64,000 bases of DNA, from NCBI GenBank assembly GCA_025526995.1, contig JAHLKG010000009.1, positions 186,001-250,000 on the forward strand, given 5' to 3'. Shown piece after piece: positions 63,450-64,000 of this stretch. The position numbers and the translations under genes are program-made. The notes under the pieces are model-generated. The model was not told the origin of the DNA, did no database searches, and worked only from the letters and a program-made list of their open reading frames with translations. Numbering within the stretch: the stretch's first letter is position 1; each line of letters starts with the position of its first letter. This DNA is from Powellomyces hirtus (Eukaryota > Chytridiomycota > Chytridiomycetes > Spizellomycetales > Powellomycetaceae).

Positions 63450-63960
63450 TTAGCGGTCGATGTAGATGTTCTTCGCAAGCTCGTCAGTTCCGTTCAGAGA
63501 AGTGATGTTGCGGCGGAGGAGCTCCCTGACGTTCTGGAGTTGTTGAGCGAGCTTGCAAATGTGGGTGTAGGAAGAACAATCGACACCCGCCACCTGAATT
63601 CTTAGACTTACTCGTTTCATAGCATCCCGCAGCTCGCGCCAATCTCGCGACGACAGGACTGTCGGATGTGCTTTGCACAATGGACAAAAAAGTCCTTCGT
63701 GAGGCGGCGCCCCTCGCACAGTTGCTGAAGGAAAGACTCCTGCATGCGGACATCAACGTGATTTCTCCAAAGTCCAAAGAAACCAGAGGCAGACCAGACT
63801 TCACGCCCATAAACTCTTCATGCAGAACAGGCCCAAACCGACCTCGACGCAGCGGCAGTCCCCAGAAGAGCCCCGTTCGATTTGCTCGTCCATTGAGCGC
63901 GCAAACAATTAGGTCGGGGGCTTCCCCGGTCCGATCTGCATATGAAGGTTTGTTGGCCAT
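63450..63960 (-). CDS. Unrecognised partial gene at right edge
   Basis: Minus-strand open frames of 158 and 89 codons overlap here. The upstream one reads DLIVCALNGRANRTGLFWGL; the downstream one ends at 63450 with LAQQLQNVRELLRRNITSL and includes CPLCK. They could join through an intron with donor near 63805 or 63610, and a polypyrimidine-like TTTTCCCGTAG just before 63966 suggests an earlier exon beyond the window. No domain is recognised and the splice pattern is not fixed. Confidence 0.3.
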
Positions 63961-64000
63961 AAATCCTACGGGAAAACATCGGAATGCTAACGACAGTTAC

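Overview
The window is a gene-dense piece of nuclear DNA from a fungus, most likely an early-diverging, zoosporic (chytrid-like) one. The fungal reading rests on the gene set: a 3-hydroxyanthranilate dioxygenase, a Pho84-type phosphate transporter, a PMR1/SPCA calcium pump, a HAL4/SAT4-type kinase, PRP39 and TIM8. The gene structure agrees: many short GT-AG introns of about 50-110 nt and several exons of only 10-29 nt. The early-diverging placement is an inference from a membrane-anchored cyclic-nucleotide phosphodiesterase and a possible Crinkler-like header protein. No species is named from sequence alone. I rebuilt exon models by hand from splice sites and reading phase; models described as in phase close without a stop.

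Layout. 1-2.6 kb: a BAR-PH protein (minus) leaving the left edge, divergent from TIM8 (plus, 2.8-3.5 kb). 4.9-5.5 kb: kynurenine-pathway dioxygenase (minus). 5.5-7.0 kb: AT-rich gap with a degenerate 30-bp repeat. 7.0-8.7 kb: phosphate permease (minus). 10.1-14.0 kb: Golgi Ca/Mn ATPase, 14 exons (plus). 14.3-16.3 kb: a poly-Q zinc-finger-like protein (plus) facing a small membrane protein (minus). 17.0-21.1 kb: a large Trp/Gly-repeat protein with RRM domains (plus). 23.2-26.9 kb: a Ser/Thr kinase and an unrecognised enzyme-like protein (plus). 27.1-30.2 kb: PRP39 (minus), divergent from an M16 metalloprotease (plus, to 34.2 kb). 34.4-35.2 kb: LRR protein (minus). 36.2-40.5 kb: ABCC transporter (plus). 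40.9-41.8 kb: a tiny SET protein (minus). 42.5-44.5 kb: a type I membrane protein (plus). 44.6-45.9 kb: a trypsin-fold protein (minus). 46.4-47.2 kb: a dead pogo-type transposase. 47.5-50.0 kb: an RS-rich protein (plus). 50.4-50.9 kb: two identical inverted tRNA-Leu(CAG) genes. 51.4-52.6 kb: a CREST-family membrane protein (minus). 53.2-56.6 kb: M1 aminopeptidase with helical repeats (minus). 56.6-58.4 kb: gene-poor. 58.4-61.6 kb: the membrane phosphodiesterase (minus). 61.6-64 kb: gene-poor, with a CA microsatellite, a two-unit interstitial telomere repeat and part of an unrecognised gene at the right edge.

The genes do not form one pathway. Shared themes are membrane transport and ion homeostasis (PHO84, PMR1, ABCC, HAL4-type kinase), RNA processing (PRP39, WG/RRM protein, RS protein) and signalling (phosphodiesterase). 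The most unusual items are the WG-repeat/RRM protein, the phosphodiesterase with a multi-pass N-terminus, the trypsin-fold protein with a ubiquitin-like front end, and the use of microexons.
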